A DNA stretch of 64,000 nucleotides from Enterobacter sp. R4-368 (lineage in GTDB: Bacteria > Pseudomonadota > Gammaproteobacteria > Enterobacterales > Enterobacteriaceae): assembly GCF_000410515.1 (NCBI RefSeq), contig NC_021500.1, positions 2,356,001 through 2,420,000 on the forward strand, written 5' to 3'. This document shows positions 1 through 7,710 of this stretch, one piece after another (within the stretch, counting starts at the first letter, position 1; each line of letters begins with the position of its first letter). A program made the translations under genes and the position numbers. The notes below the pieces were generated by a model, which saw nothing but the letters and a program-made list of their open reading frames with translations, searched no databases and was not told the origin of the DNA.

Positions 1-46
1 GCTCAACCCGTTCAAGCATCACTAATTCGCTTAGTCCTCTGTTCAC
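1..46 (-). CDS. SOS-controlled phage gene, 5' end only (Tum/DinI-like position)
   Basis: Only the first 15 codons are present, starting at a GTG (44-46 on the reverse strand) with a strong GGAGG ribosome site just upstream and reading VNRGLSELVMLERVE. A LexA box lies about 20 bases before the start. In phage 186 the LexA-repressed antirepressor gene tum lies downstream of gene A in this orientation, so a tum or dinI-like role is inferred from position and the SOS box. The peptide itself is too short to assign. Confidence 0.45.
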   Translation of the reverse strand, partial: MNRGLSELVMLERVE

Positions 47-65
47 ATCACCTCCTCACGAGAAC

Positions 66-83
66 ACTGTATAAACATACAGT
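66..83 (-). promoter_or_regulatory. LexA (SOS) box
   Basis: CTGT-N8-ACAG with an A/T-only core except one C (ctgtataaacatacag at 67-82) matches the LexA consensus exactly at the conserved outer bases. It sits between the replication gene A and the truncated leftward gene, so DNA damage probably induces that gene. Confidence 0.8.
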
Positions 84-156
84 ATCATGTAATGATAAGA
101 ATTGGGAAGAAAAAATAAAAAATGTCTACCATGTATGTGCATGATATCGATGGATA

Positions 157-2385
157 TTAATGCCCTGTGACTTTAGCCTTTATTCGCAATATCGCTACAC
201 GATCAAGGATTTCTCTGGCTTTTTTCTGGTATGAAGGAGCCGCAGCATATAGTTCTCCTTTCGCCGTTCCGCGTAACCATTTGCCATCAAAACAACTCTT
301 ACCACCCTCCATCAAGTGCAGGGCTTCGCCCCGGCAGATGGTGATGCCGGTTGTCAGATGTATCTTATCGATAGTTTTCGCTATAGCTGCATTTTGCTCG
401 TCCGTTCCGTGGATAAAATTGCGGCGCTCGGTCGACTTTTTATCCCTTAACCGGTTCGTTAGCTGCCGTCGCTGATATCGATTAAGTGGTTTTGATAAAT
501 CCAGCTCCGGTGGATCGCTCTCGCTCCCCGTACAGTTATTGACAGAACTCCGAGAGGGCGCGGTCGCGCCCTTAAGGTCAACGGCCAGATCAAAGGCGCG
601 TTTCGGGACAATCTTCCACTGAGTGAGGCGGGTCAGAATCGGTGAACCTGTGCCGACTGTAGCGTCGTACACGCCACGAATGCAGACAGTCTCCTCGCCG
701 TACTGGTTGAACTCAGCGCGAGACTCATAGAGCGTGCGTACCTGCAAATCATCACGACGGACAAACGCGCCGCCCTGCGCGTTGACATAGCCCGCCCAAT
801 CACCGGCGTCAGCGGCATCGTGTACGGCAGCAAATTCCACGCTAAGACCGTGGGCGGTTTCGGTGTCAGCCAGTCGACGCAATTCGCGGTAGACCGTTAC
901 CGGCGCGCCACCGATAAACTGAAATTGCCGGATATGCCAGCGAGCAGCCCAGGCTGAAACAGCGGGAGCAGTCTCTTTCAATAATTCGCCGCTTTCGTCA
1001 TCTTTCTCACCATCAAGCGCATAGCCGTCAATATTCTTGGAAATGTATTTAGCAACGTACCCCGTTGCGCTCCCTTTCTCCGCGTCGATAGCCTCGGCGT
1101 GAAAACGGGCTTTTCTGGCTTTATCGCTGCTGAGCTCGTTCTCATCTTCTTGCCACGCATAATCACGAATAACCTTGCGAACGCGCTCGACATCTTCCGG
1201 CAGCATAAACATCAACATGTGCCAGTGCGGCGTTGCATCGTGATGTGGCTCAGCGACGCGGATGCCAAAAATACGGATTTCTTCGCGGTGAAGTTTGGCG
1301 CGGATGCGCGCCCAGAGAGAGGTTAAATAATTCTGCGTATCGGACGGGCTCGCACCGTTCCATTTGTGATTACGGTAGCCCGCTTTAGTTGTGGCGTGAT
1401 ATTTCGACGGTGCGGTCAGCGTATAAAATTCACCGACATAACCAAGCTCATTACAGATATTTTCGAACCCACGAATGCGGGTCATCAGCTCGCAGCGGCG
1501 AATGGCCGGATTAGCAACCGACCCGTCGTATTTTTCAATGAGACTAATGCGGTTGCCGTCTTCGTCTTCCAGCTCCAGACCTTTCAGAAATTCGCGGGTT
1601 CGGCGCTTTTGCTCACGCCAGTCTGTCACGCATGATTTGCTGGCATAGGCGTGTTTTTTCTTGCTGACGTTGCCAACGGCAATTTGCAGATGTTCGCGCC
1701 AGGCAGATGCGACACAGCGCAAGCGACCACGCCACCATGTTTCATTAAACATGCGCATCACTGCCGGTGCGATCTCGTCCTGGCCGACATATTTGCCTGT
1801 AACGCGCTCCCAGTGCGGCGGAGTGACGTTGAACTGCATCGAAATCATACCGGCGCGCATGTACCAGCGATAAAGCGTCTTGAGTTCTCCGGCATCGGAA
1901 TCGTCATGATTCGCCAGCTCACCACGAATAAAATTCGCGATGTCGGCGGCAAGGAGGTCAATGTCAGCTTTCGACATATCCGGGAGCCGGTTAAACCGCG
2001 CCACCATATTCACCAGGCGTGAGGCCAGATATTGCAACACGCCGGTATCAAAATGGCCGTTAAAAATGGCGGCAGATACATCGTGATTAATGCCGGTGGA
2101 CTTATATTTTTTTGCGACCAGCTCAAGGCGCGGCAATGCTTTTTTGCAGAAGCTGATTAAAAAGGCATTGGCTCGCTGGCTGTCGTGATGTTGTTCCAGA
2201 GTGGCGGCGGTGCGGTACACGTCATAACGGACGCATTCAGGCTGAAGCGATAACGCCTTACGCGCATGCAGCAACGCCGCAATCATATGATCGCGGCGAT
2301 GCTGTTCGGCGTAGGTCAGATAAGGGCTGGCGATGGCTGACCGTGGTGAGTTCCACGGCCAGGCATAGGTTACGTTTACCGTCAT
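157..2385 (-). CDS. A: Phage replication initiator A (HUH rolling-circle endonuclease)
   Basis: A 742-residue protein of the P2/186 gpA family, which nicks the phage origin and stays covalently bound to start rolling-circle replication. The HUH metal motif is visible as H387-W-H389 in PHWHMLMF. A paired-tyrosine catalytic motif follows as GYVAKYISK, with Y443 and Y447 four residues apart as in P2 gpA. Length is normal for the family (about 700-780). Its start overlaps the stop of the upstream DUF3850 gene by 4 bases, so it ends the leftward early operon. The phage origin normally lies inside this gene; I could not pinpoint it. Confidence 0.95.
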   Translation of the reverse strand: MTVNVTYAWPWNSPRSAIASPYLTYAEQHRRDHMIAALLHARKALSLQPECVRYDVYRTAATLEQHHDSQRANAFLISFCKKALPRLELVAKKYKSTGINHDVSAAIFNGHFDTGVLQYLASRLVNMVARFNRLPDMSKADIDLLAADIANFIRGELANHDDSDAGELKTLYRWYMRAGMISMQFNVTPPHWERVTGKYVGQDEIAPAVMRMFNETWWRGRLRCVASAWREHLQIAVGNVSKKKHAYASKSCVTDWREQKRRTREFLKGLELEDEDGNRISLIEKYDGSVANPAIRRCELMTRIRGFENICNELGYVGEFYTLTAPSKYHATTKAGYRNHKWNGASPSDTQNYLTSLWARIRAKLHREEIRIFGIRVAEPHHDATPHWHMLMFMLPEDVERVRKVIRDYAWQEDENELSSDKARKARFHAEAIDAEKGSATGYVAKYISKNIDGYALDGEKDDESGELLKETAPAVSAWAARWHIRQFQFIGGAPVTVYRELRRLADTETAHGLSVEFAAVHDAADAGDWAGYVNAQGGAFVRRDDLQVRTLYESRAEFNQYGEETVCIRGVYDATVGTGSPILTRLTQWKIVPKRAFDLAVDLKGATAPSRSSVNNCTGSESDPPELDLSKPLNRYQRRQLTNRLRDKKSTERRNFIHGTDEQNAAIAKTIDKIHLTTGITICRGEALHLMEGGKSCFDGKWLRGTAKGELYAAAPSYQKKAREILDRVAILRIKAKVTGH

Positions 2386-2657
2386 GTTGCGCTGGCCTGG
2401 CGGCGCTCAATGCTTAACATCACATATCCCGGCGCCCATTCGCTGACATCAGTGATATGGGTAATCCGCACGAAAATAAAAGCACCTGTAAACCCGACAA
2501 GATTTGCATCATGTTCGGACTCGCCATATTCATTGAGATAGAGCGAATCCCCGACCGCGAAATCACGGTCGGCGCGACGAAACTCCGCTTTTTTAATACC
2601 TAGAAGAACATCCCGAAAATGTTCAGGTCGTATCCTGAGTTGGTGCGTCGTGCTCAT
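2382..2657 (-). CDS. DUF3850 (ASCH/PUA-like) phage early protein
   Basis: A 91-residue protein starting MSTTHQLRIRPEHF. The pattern H-x-L-x-I-x-P-E-x-F, then G-x-K-x-x-E-x-R-x-x-D-R-x-F-x-x-G-D, is that of the DUF3850 family, an ASCH/PUA-like fold thought to bind RNA or modified bases. The exact role in P2-like phages is unknown. It overlaps the next gene (A) and the preceding zinc-finger gene by 4 bases each, so these genes are translationally coupled in the early operon. Confidence 0.8.
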   Translation of the reverse strand: MSTTHQLRIRPEHFRDVLLGIKKAEFRRADRDFAVGDSLYLNEYGESEHDANLVGFTGAFIFVRITHITDVSEWAPGYVMLSIERRQASAT

Positions 2658-2878
2658 ATCGCCCCCCTGTAATGCTTATTTTTGAGTTCAAGCATTTGCT
2701 GACAGGTCACGCAAAGCGTTACGCCATAAATCGCCATGCGACGGGCTTCCGGGATTGGGGCTTCACACTCTTCGCAGATAAAACGCGATGGCGCGCTTAT
2801 ACGGCTGCGTGCGTTGTTGATATGGCGCTCGCGTTCTTCCTGCTCGCGCTGTTGGATGTGATCCATTGCGTCGGCCAT
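2654..2878 (-). CDS. TraR/DksA-type zinc-finger protein
   Basis: A 74-residue protein with the four-cysteine pattern CEEC...CVTC in the C-terminal half, the DksA/TraR zinc finger (residues about 35-60). The N-terminus is a charged helix (QQREQEERERH). Short phage and plasmid TraR proteins bind the RNA polymerase secondary channel; whether this one does is inferred from the family. Coupled by 4-base or 1-base overlaps to both neighbours. Confidence 0.85.
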   Translation of the reverse strand: MADAMDHIQQREQEERERHINNARSRISAPSRFICEECEAPIPEARRMAIYGVTLCVTCQQMLELKNKHYRGAI

Positions 2879-3105
2879 CAGTGAAGCTCCTGAGATTCGT
2901 TTTCGTAGCGAACGGCTTCAAGGCGCAGCAGTTCCGCCGCTTCTTTACCGCTCAGGCCTTTTTTAGTGATATGGATAGCCAGCGCCTCAAGACGGATAGA
3001 CACGGCTAAAGCGCGGTCTCGGCGCTCTTCGTTTTTGGCTTTATTAAGCAAGCTGACCAGTACATCGTTATCAGCTTCAAAATTGCGGGTTTCGATATTT
3101 TGCAT
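2878..3105 (-). CDS. DUF2732 family phage protein
   Basis: A 75-residue, highly charged, predicted helical protein resembling the DUF2732 family found in the early operons of P2/186-like prophages. No catalytic motif can be seen and no function is established. The stop codon overlaps the start of the zinc-finger gene by one base. A gap of 67 bases separates it from the next gene upstream. Confidence 0.7.
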   Translation of the reverse strand: MQNIETRNFEADNDVLVSLLNKAKNEERRDRALAVSIRLEALAIHITKKGLSGKEAAELLRLEAVRYENESQELH

Positions 3106-3172
3106 TTTGCTTTCTCCTGAATTTGGGCAAAGAAATGCCCGGCGGGTTTACGCCATTAAATTTCTGTTGGTA

Positions 3173-3511
3173 TTAATTCGGCATGGTTAGCCGTTTGGGA
3201 AATAAGCTCACGACTGCGCGAAAATGGTTCATTGCTGAAATAAGCGCTTTTTTCTCGTCAGTAGTCAGCTCATTTAATTTGAGCCCGTGACGAGCTGCCG
3301 GTATTTTTGCCAGAAAGAAAATAGCGGCCAGTGCGCGCTCGTTGTCTTCATGCTGTGGGTCGCGTGTATCGCGCATATTCGCGACGAATTGCTCGACCTC
3401 TTTCCAGCTATCACCCCAGAAACGCCCGCGTATTTCGGCGATATGATTCAGGCCGGCCATGCGCGCGCCAGTGCTCAGCGGAACCGTTGCGGAAACAGCT
3501 TCGATAGCCAT
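3173..3511 (-). CDS. DUF5347-like phage early protein
   Basis: A 112-residue cytoplasmic protein. The central block GRFWGDSWKEVEQF and the RDTRDPQHEDNERALAAIFFLA segment resemble the DUF5347 family of P2-like prophage early regions. Function unknown. Its start overlaps the 3' end of the Fil-like gene by 37 bases in another frame, as is usual in this compact operon. Confidence 0.65.
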   Translation of the reverse strand: MAIEAVSATVPLSTGARMAGLNHIAEIRGRFWGDSWKEVEQFVANMRDTRDPQHEDNERALAAIFFLAKIPAARHGLKLNELTTDEKKALISAMNHFRAVVSLFPKRLTMPN

Positions 3512-3669
3512 ACAGCCCCCTTGAAAGAAACAGGCTTTGCCTGAGTTTGTGAGCGCACCGGATGCCAGCGCTTACCGTTCTCGCCGACAATCCAGCCGTG
3601 TCCGTAATGCATGGCAGGGCTTTGCTTAACGAGCAAAGACGCGAATGAAGGTTCGTTATTCATCCTCAC
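3475..3669 (-). CDS. fil: Fil-like phage protein (host filamentation family)
   Basis: A 64-residue protein with SFASLLVKQSPAMHYGHGW followed by GKRWHP, the pattern I associate with the Fil/DUF2724 family of 186-like phages. Fil of phage 186 inhibits host division when expressed. Its place directly after cII is the same as in 186. Starts at residue 1 or 3 (MRM or M) are both possible. Assignment rests on motif memory and position, so it is moderate. Confidence 0.6.
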   Translation of the reverse strand: MRMNNEPSFASLLVKQSPAMHYGHGWIVGENGKRWHPVRSQTQAKPVSFKGAVWLSKLFPQRFR

Positions 3670-3670
3670 C

Positions 3671-4180
3671 TCACATCAGGCCAAATGACGCGCCGAGACC
3701 GCTGACGGTATCGACGACACTGGACATTGCCGGGTTAGCCTGGAGGCGCGCTTGTAGTGCCAGAGCTGTCAACGAAAGCATGCGTATACCAGAATTCACA
3801 CTCTCGACCATACTGTGCTTCCTTGCCGGGGTGAGACGTTCAGAGGAAACAGCACCGCCAGCCAGATCGCCAAGCTCAGTCATAGCGCGCATGACATAGG
3901 TTTGTAATTTATCTTTTGCCAGTTCGTTGACCGGTACACAGGGTAAGCAGTGAAGCATCGCCAGAAAGCCGTCAACCAGCGCCGAGTCTTCTGTAAGATC
4001 GGTAAGTAGCCAAATTTCCGGCGGTGTGAGGTGGTGAGGCTGCTCCGGGTTGAGCTTATTGCGCAGAGTCTGGACATTCATCCCCGCGCGCTCAGCCAGT
4101 TTCGCCATGTTGTGACGCTGCGCGAAAGCCCGGCACGCTTCGTCATAGTGTGGATGTTTGGAAACCTGAAAATTAAACAT
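3671..4180 (-). CDS. cII: Phage CII-type regulator (CP76 family)
   Basis: About 169 residues from the ATG at 4180, which has a GAGGCG ribosome site. A TTG 4 codons upstream is less likely. Residues 20-60 form a helix-turn-helix (NMAKLAERAGMNVQTLRNKLNP) like phage 186 CII, which activates the establishment promoter for lysogeny. The C-terminal part contains the helical segments typical of the family. It is the second gene of the leftward early operon after the Cox/Apl-type gene. Confidence 0.88.
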   Translation of the reverse strand: MFNFQVSKHPHYDEACRAFAQRHNMAKLAERAGMNVQTLRNKLNPEQPHHLTPPEIWLLTDLTEDSALVDGFLAMLHCLPCVPVNELAKDKLQTYVMRAMTELGDLAGGAVSSERLTPARKHSMVESVNSGIRMLSLTALALQARLQANPAMSSVVDTVSGLGASFGLM

Positions 4181-4210
4181 GATTCGCCTCAATCAAATTG
4201 ATACGCTGAT

Positions 4211-4432
4211 TTACGCATTAAGCGAAATATCACATCCGCTTAACGCTTGAACGGTTAGCGCTGCCATGTTGATTTCTATCAGTGCCTTCTTATGCTTACC
4301 CTTAGGCTTGATAGGCAATTTTCCATATTCAATAAGGTTCTTAGCGGTTTCCTTATTGGTTCCAGTACGGCGACAGTACTCATCTAAAGGCAGATAAGGC
4401 TCCGGGATGACAATTGTAATACTAGGTCGCAT
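4211..4432 (-). CDS. Cox/Apl-type excisionase and early regulator
   Basis: A 73-residue protein divergent from cI. The sequence ITIVIPEPYLPLDEYCRRTG followed by a helix-turn-helix-like segment (NKETAKNLIEYGKLP) and basic tail matches the Cox/Apl group of P2/186 phages. These bend att DNA for excision and repress lysogeny promoters. It is the first gene of the leftward lytic transcript and sits across the operator array from the repressor, the normal layout of the 186 switch. Confidence 0.85.
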   Translation of the reverse strand: MRPSITIVIPEPYLPLDEYCRRTGTNKETAKNLIEYGKLPIKPKGKHKKALIEINMAALTVQALSGCDISLNA

Positions 4433-4481
4433 AGTGCAAACTCCCTGTTTGGCCGATAAGGCAATATCGGCTTATATGAGG

Positions 4482-4553
4482 CATTATCTAACATAGAGGC
4501 TAGGTTAATTAGATAAATTCTAAATGTCAATTTCATTTAGATAATGTCTAATT
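4482..4553. promoter_or_regulatory. Lysis-lysogeny switch operators
   Basis: The octamer TTAGATAA occurs three times between cox and cI: once inverted (4484-4491) and twice direct (4509-4516 and 4537-4544). Nested in it are a perfect inverted repeat CTAAATG-N7-CATTTAG (4520-4540) and TAGA-N5-TCTA (4539-4551). These are likely CI and/or Cox sites over the divergent promoters. Which protein binds which site is not visible. Confidence 0.7.
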
Positions 4554-4566
4554 ACCTTGAGATTGG

Positions 4567-5148
4567 ATGGCAAGATTTCGTATTGACCCAGATACTGACA
4601 GCGCGCCAGTGCTGGATCGGGTGATTGAAGCGTATGGCTTCACACAAAAAATGCAGCTTGCGGAACATTTAGACATGGCTGCGAGTTCTCTTTCCTCACG
4701 CTATAAACGCGGAGGCTTACCAGCGGATATCATGCTTAAATGCATGGCAGAAACGGGCGTAACGCTCGAATGGTTGGCTACCGGCAATGGCAAAAAGTTT
4801 GATAATGAAGAGTTAGATATTCTAAAAATGCCGCGAACAAAAATCGTGGATGGCCAACTCTATGACTCAGGCATGCTCATGCTTGATAAAGCCTTATTCG
4901 TGCAAGGTAAACCAATCCCTCAAAACGCTGTTTGCATTCTGGACGGCATGAGCCAGTACATCGTTGAACAAAGCTTCACTGAGGTTTACGACGATGAATG
5001 GTTAGTAGAAATTGAGGGGAAAACTAGCATTAGACTGCTCACCCGCATTCCAGTGAAAAAAGTACGGGTTAGCGGTGTAGGTGCAGCATTTGATTGTTCT
5101 ATTGATGATATAAAAATCATAGGACGTGTTGTATTAACTATTAAATAG
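4567..5148 (+). CDS. cI: Phage CI repressor (186/P2-like)
   Basis: A 193-residue repressor that keeps the prophage silent. Residues 15-75 hold the N-terminal helix-turn-helix (QKMQLAEHLDMAASSLSSRYKRG then VTLEWLATG), the Phage_CI_repr pattern. The C-terminal half (about 95-190) is the oligomerisation domain of 186-type repressors. I see no LexA-like self-cleavage site, which fits induction through an SOS-controlled antirepressor. It is transcribed rightward together with the PH-SHOCT gene, int and the membrane-protein gene. Confidence 0.92.
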   Translation: MARFRIDPDTDSAPVLDRVIEAYGFTQKMQLAEHLDMAASSLSSRYKRGGLPADIMLKCMAETGVTLEWLATGNGKKFDNEELDILKMPRTKIVDGQLYDSGMLMLDKALFVQGKPIPQNAVCILDGMSQYIVEQSFTEVYDDEWLVEIEGKTSIRLLTRIPVKKVRVSGVGAAFDCSIDDIKIIGRVVLTIK

Positions 5149-5162
5149 CTCAAGGATTAGGC

Positions 5163-5732
5163 ATGTTAGATTACAAAACAGCATCAAAAGATCAGCTCAA
5201 AGCAGAAATGAAACGCCTTGCCGCCGTCGTTTCTGATACTTCATTTGGTACAAAAAAAGAATTTTTTCACCTTCCTCAAATTCTGGGAACAAATGAAATC
5301 CCGCTAGCAATCGCTAGCGGTTCAATGGATGGCAATACATGGCTAATCACTCTTACAAATCAGAGGGTGATTTTCCTGGATAAGGGAATGTTTTACGGCG
5401 TGAAACAGGTGGATGTAAATCTGGAAAATATTGTTAGTGTTGGCGGGAAAACTGGTCTTGTACTTGGGGAAATAACAATCTCAACAACAGGGCAAAACTA
5501 CACCATTAAAAACGTTCCTAAATACGCAGTGGTTCCCTTCACTAATTTAGTGAACGAGACCAGAAATCTCTATGCCTCCAGTCAACAAGCAAGCTCCGTT
5601 CAACAAGCGAATAACTCATCATCCTTTGATAACGTGATGGATAAAATTGAAAGGCTGGCGGAGATGAAGGAAGAAGGGATTTTGACCGAGGAAGAGTTCC
5701 AACAACAAAAACAACGTATTCTTAACCCTTAA
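5163..5732 (+). CDS. PH-domain plus SHOCT protein, prophage cargo
   Basis: A 189-residue soluble protein. Residues about 35-135 look like a bacterial pleckstrin-homology domain (WLITLTNQRVIFLDKGMFYG, then ITISTTGQNYTIKNV). A polar linker of Q, S and N follows, and the last 35 residues form a SHOCT motif (IERLAEMKEEGILTEEEF). It lies 14 bases after cI and 4 bases before int, so lysogens should express it. PH-SHOCT proteins are common cargo in prophage immunity regions. Their role is unknown; superinfection exclusion or defence is only a hypothesis. Confidence 0.82.
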   Translation: MLDYKTASKDQLKAEMKRLAAVVSDTSFGTKKEFFHLPQILGTNEIPLAIASGSMDGNTWLITLTNQRVIFLDKGMFYGVKQVDVNLENIVSVGGKTGLVLGEITISTTGQNYTIKNVPKYAVVPFTNLVNETRNLYASSQQASSVQQANNSSSFDNVMDKIERLAEMKEEGILTEEEFQQQKQRILNP

Positions 5733-5736
5733 AATT

Positions 5737-6759
5737 ATGCCGGTTAGAAAACTTTCAAACGGTCAATGGATTGCTGATTTCTATACCATTGACCGAAGCA
5801 ACGGTAAAGAAGGCAAGCGCGTTCGCAAAAAGTTTGCAACTAAAGGCGAAGCGCTAGCTTTTGAAAATTACACGCTTCAGAAAATCGATGATTCACCCTG
5901 GCTTGGAGACGGTGAAGATAAGCGACGCCTGACGGATTTGGTTCACCTCTGGTTTGATCGGCACGGCATCACGCTTCGTGACGGTGAGAAGCGCAAAAAA
6001 TCTATGCTTTGGGCGGCTGAATGCATGGGCTCCCCCCTTGCTTCTGAGTTTAGTGCCCAGCTTTTTGCGGCGTACCGGGCTAAACGGCTTGATGGTCATT
6101 TCGCTCGTACAAAGCGAATCAGCAAAGTTTCGCCACGGACAATGAATCTTGAGCTCGCTTATTTTTTAGCAGTGTTCAATGAGCTTAAACGCCTGGGCGA
6201 ATGGTCAGCGCCAAACCCCCTCGAAAATGTCAGGCATTTTCGTACCGATGAAAGCGAGATGGCATATCTTACAGGTGAACAAATCGATCAGCTTTTGCAA
6301 GAGTGTCGTAACAGTTCAGCCAAAGATTTAGAGATGGTCGTTAAAATCTGCCTTGCTACAGGTGCGAGGTGGAGCGAAGCGGAAACTCTTAAGAAGTCGC
6401 AAATATCGGCTGGAAAAGTGACATTCGTTAAAACAAAAGGTAAAAGAAACCGCACTATCCCCTTACATCCATCCTTAATTGCTGAGCTACCCAAAAAGAA
6501 CGGAGCACTCTTTACCCCCTGCTACTACGCATTCAGGAACGCACTTGAACGGGCGGAAATCGGTCTTCCTTCGGGTCAGTTAACACACGTCTTACGTCAT
6601 ACCTTTGCGAGCCATTTTATGATGAATGGTGGAAACATTCTGGTTCTTCAAAAAATCTTGGGTCATACCGATATAAAAATGACAATGCGTTACGCGCATT
6701 TTGCTCCAAATCATTTAGAAGAAGCTGTAACATTAAATCCTTTAGCGAGGAAGCAATGA
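5737..6759 (+). CDS. int: Phage integrase (tyrosine recombinase)
   Basis: A 340-residue P2-type integrase. The N-terminal arm-binding part (MPVRKLSNGQWIADFYT) and core-binding domain (about 60-165) precede the catalytic domain with R211 (ATGARWSE), H284 and R287 (LTHVLRHTF), the LGHT box near 310 and nucleophile Y319 (MTMRYAHF). All catalytic residues are present, so it is probably active. Its 3' end overlaps the downstream membrane-protein gene by 4 bases. The att site lies about 850 bases downstream, further away than usual, because of that inserted gene. Confidence 0.97.
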   Translation: MPVRKLSNGQWIADFYTIDRSNGKEGKRVRKKFATKGEALAFENYTLQKIDDSPWLGDGEDKRRLTDLVHLWFDRHGITLRDGEKRKKSMLWAAECMGSPLASEFSAQLFAAYRAKRLDGHFARTKRISKVSPRTMNLELAYFLAVFNELKRLGEWSAPNPLENVRHFRTDESEMAYLTGEQIDQLLQECRNSSAKDLEMVVKICLATGARWSEAETLKKSQISAGKVTFVKTKGKRNRTIPLHPSLIAELPKKNGALFTPCYYAFRNALERAEIGLPSGQLTHVLRHTFASHFMMNGGNILVLQKILGHTDIKMTMRYAHFAPNHLEEAVTLNPLARKQ

Positions 6760-7487
6760 ATATAAAATTTAATTTTGCATCTTGGGCAACTATCTCTACA
6801 TACGCCATTGGAAACGGAATTCTTTATTCTTGGTCATTTTGGAGTGTATTCAATATAAATATATTGCAATTCGTTTCAGCTTATGACCTGCTTCCATCTG
6901 TGCTTTTTGTTTTAGCTATTCCACTGATTTTGTATATATCTTATTTCTTTTTCTCTACATTATTCCTTGATCCTTCTGAAAAATTTACCGAAATTTATAA
7001 CGATACATCTCGACCACAATGGTTAAGACGATGCATCCTCGCCGCAGTAATTTTAACTTACTTAGCTGGGATTGTTAGTTTGATATATCTTTATAATATC
7101 ACTGAAGGGTATTTCAGAACGACAGTAATAGTACTCGCGATTTCACTTCTTGTTTCATTTATTCTAATTAAAAAAAACAAAACAATCCTTTCTGAATTTG
7201 GTAGCCTCAGAAGACCTTTAGTTTATTTTATCATTATCACACCTATATTTATATATACATTCGCATCATTCAAAGCAGCGAATATAATAAATGGTGCTGA
7301 AACATTTTATGTTTCCTCTGACTCCCCATGTACTCAAAATACAAATACTCGTTACAGGTATATATCCAGCATATCGGATACAGCCTTTGCTATGTCCACA
7401 GAAGATAATTCATTATGTATATTTAAGTTTAAATATCTCAAACTTGTTCCGGAGTATGGAAACTTCGTTCTAAAGATGAAGCCCTGA
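6756..7487 (+). CDS. AT-rich multi-pass membrane protein between int and att
   Basis: A 243-residue protein that I do not recognise. About five hydrophobic helices are visible (roughly residues 8-28, 45-70, 91-112, 121-139 and 150-172). A polar C-terminal tail of about 65 residues with two cysteines (SPCTQ and SLCIF) follows. It overlaps int by ATGA and is clearly richer in A+T than the phage core. The position, between integrase and attachment site, is typical of lysogenic-conversion or anti-phage cargo. No enzyme motif is seen, so no function is claimed. Confidence 0.75.
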   Translation: MNIKFNFASWATISTYAIGNGILYSWSFWSVFNINILQFVSAYDLLPSVLFVLAIPLILYISYFFFSTLFLDPSEKFTEIYNDTSRPQWLRRCILAAVILTYLAGIVSLIYLYNITEGYFRTTVIVLAISLLVSFILIKKNKTILSEFGSLRRPLVYFIIITPIFIYTFASFKAANIINGAETFYVSSDSPCTQNTNTRYRYISSISDTAFAMSTEDNSLCIFKFKYLKLVPEYGNFVLKMKP

Positions 7488-7610
7488 ACCCAAAAAAGTG
7501 TCGCAAAAGTGTCGCGCCAGCATAGACTTATTGACCTATATTGCCTCATATTGACTTAATAACACATTGAAAAATAAATAAGTTATTGTTTTTCGGTTGT
7601 CGTTAATGGA

Positions 7611-7656
7611 ACTCATAATCGCTTGGTCGTTGGTTCAAACCCAACAGGGGCCACCA
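7611..7656 (+). repeat. Prophage attachment site: 3' part of tRNA-Ile(CAU)
   Basis: This 46-base segment is the anticodon-to-CCA part of an ileX-type tRNA: anticodon loop actCATaatc, T-loop ggttcaaa and acceptor end aggggccacca. The sequence before it does not supply D-arm or 5' acceptor bases, so it is not a complete tRNA. It is the att duplicate left at the right prophage end. Phage 186 is known to use a tRNA-Ile gene. The intact tRNA should lie beyond the left edge of the window. Confidence 0.9.
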
Positions 7657-7681
7657 AATTTTAGATTTAAAATCATATAAT

Positions 7682-7710
7682 TAAGCCACTTCGATTGAAG
7701 TGGCTTTTTT
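7682..7710 (+). terminator. Rho-independent terminator of the original tRNA gene
   Basis: Stem agccact ... aagtggct with a short loop and TTTTTT, 26 bases after the CCA end. It was presumably the ileX terminator and is now separated from the tRNA promoter by the prophage. Confidence 0.85.

Larger units (their letters stand above)
1..7656. mobile_element. 186/P2-like prophage, right (integrase) end
   Basis: The gene order cox/apl-type regulator, cII, fil-like, small early genes, replication gene A and an SOS-controlled gene running left, with cI and int running right, matches the early region of coliphage 186 and its P2-like relatives. The element ends at a partial tRNA-Ile sequence next to int, after which enterobacterial chromosome follows. 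Structural genes are not in the window, so whether the prophage is complete cannot be judged. The base composition falls in the cI-to-att segment, which is richer in A+T than the neighbouring chromosome. Confidence 0.93.

Noticed and set aside
5893..6099. Reverse-strand reading frame of 68 codons inside int
   Set aside because: Antisense to a fully conserved integrase, no ribosome site.
7591..7656. A complete tRNA gene
   Set aside because: Bases before 7611 do not provide the D arm or the 5' acceptor strand that would pair with the 3' end, so only the 3' part is present.
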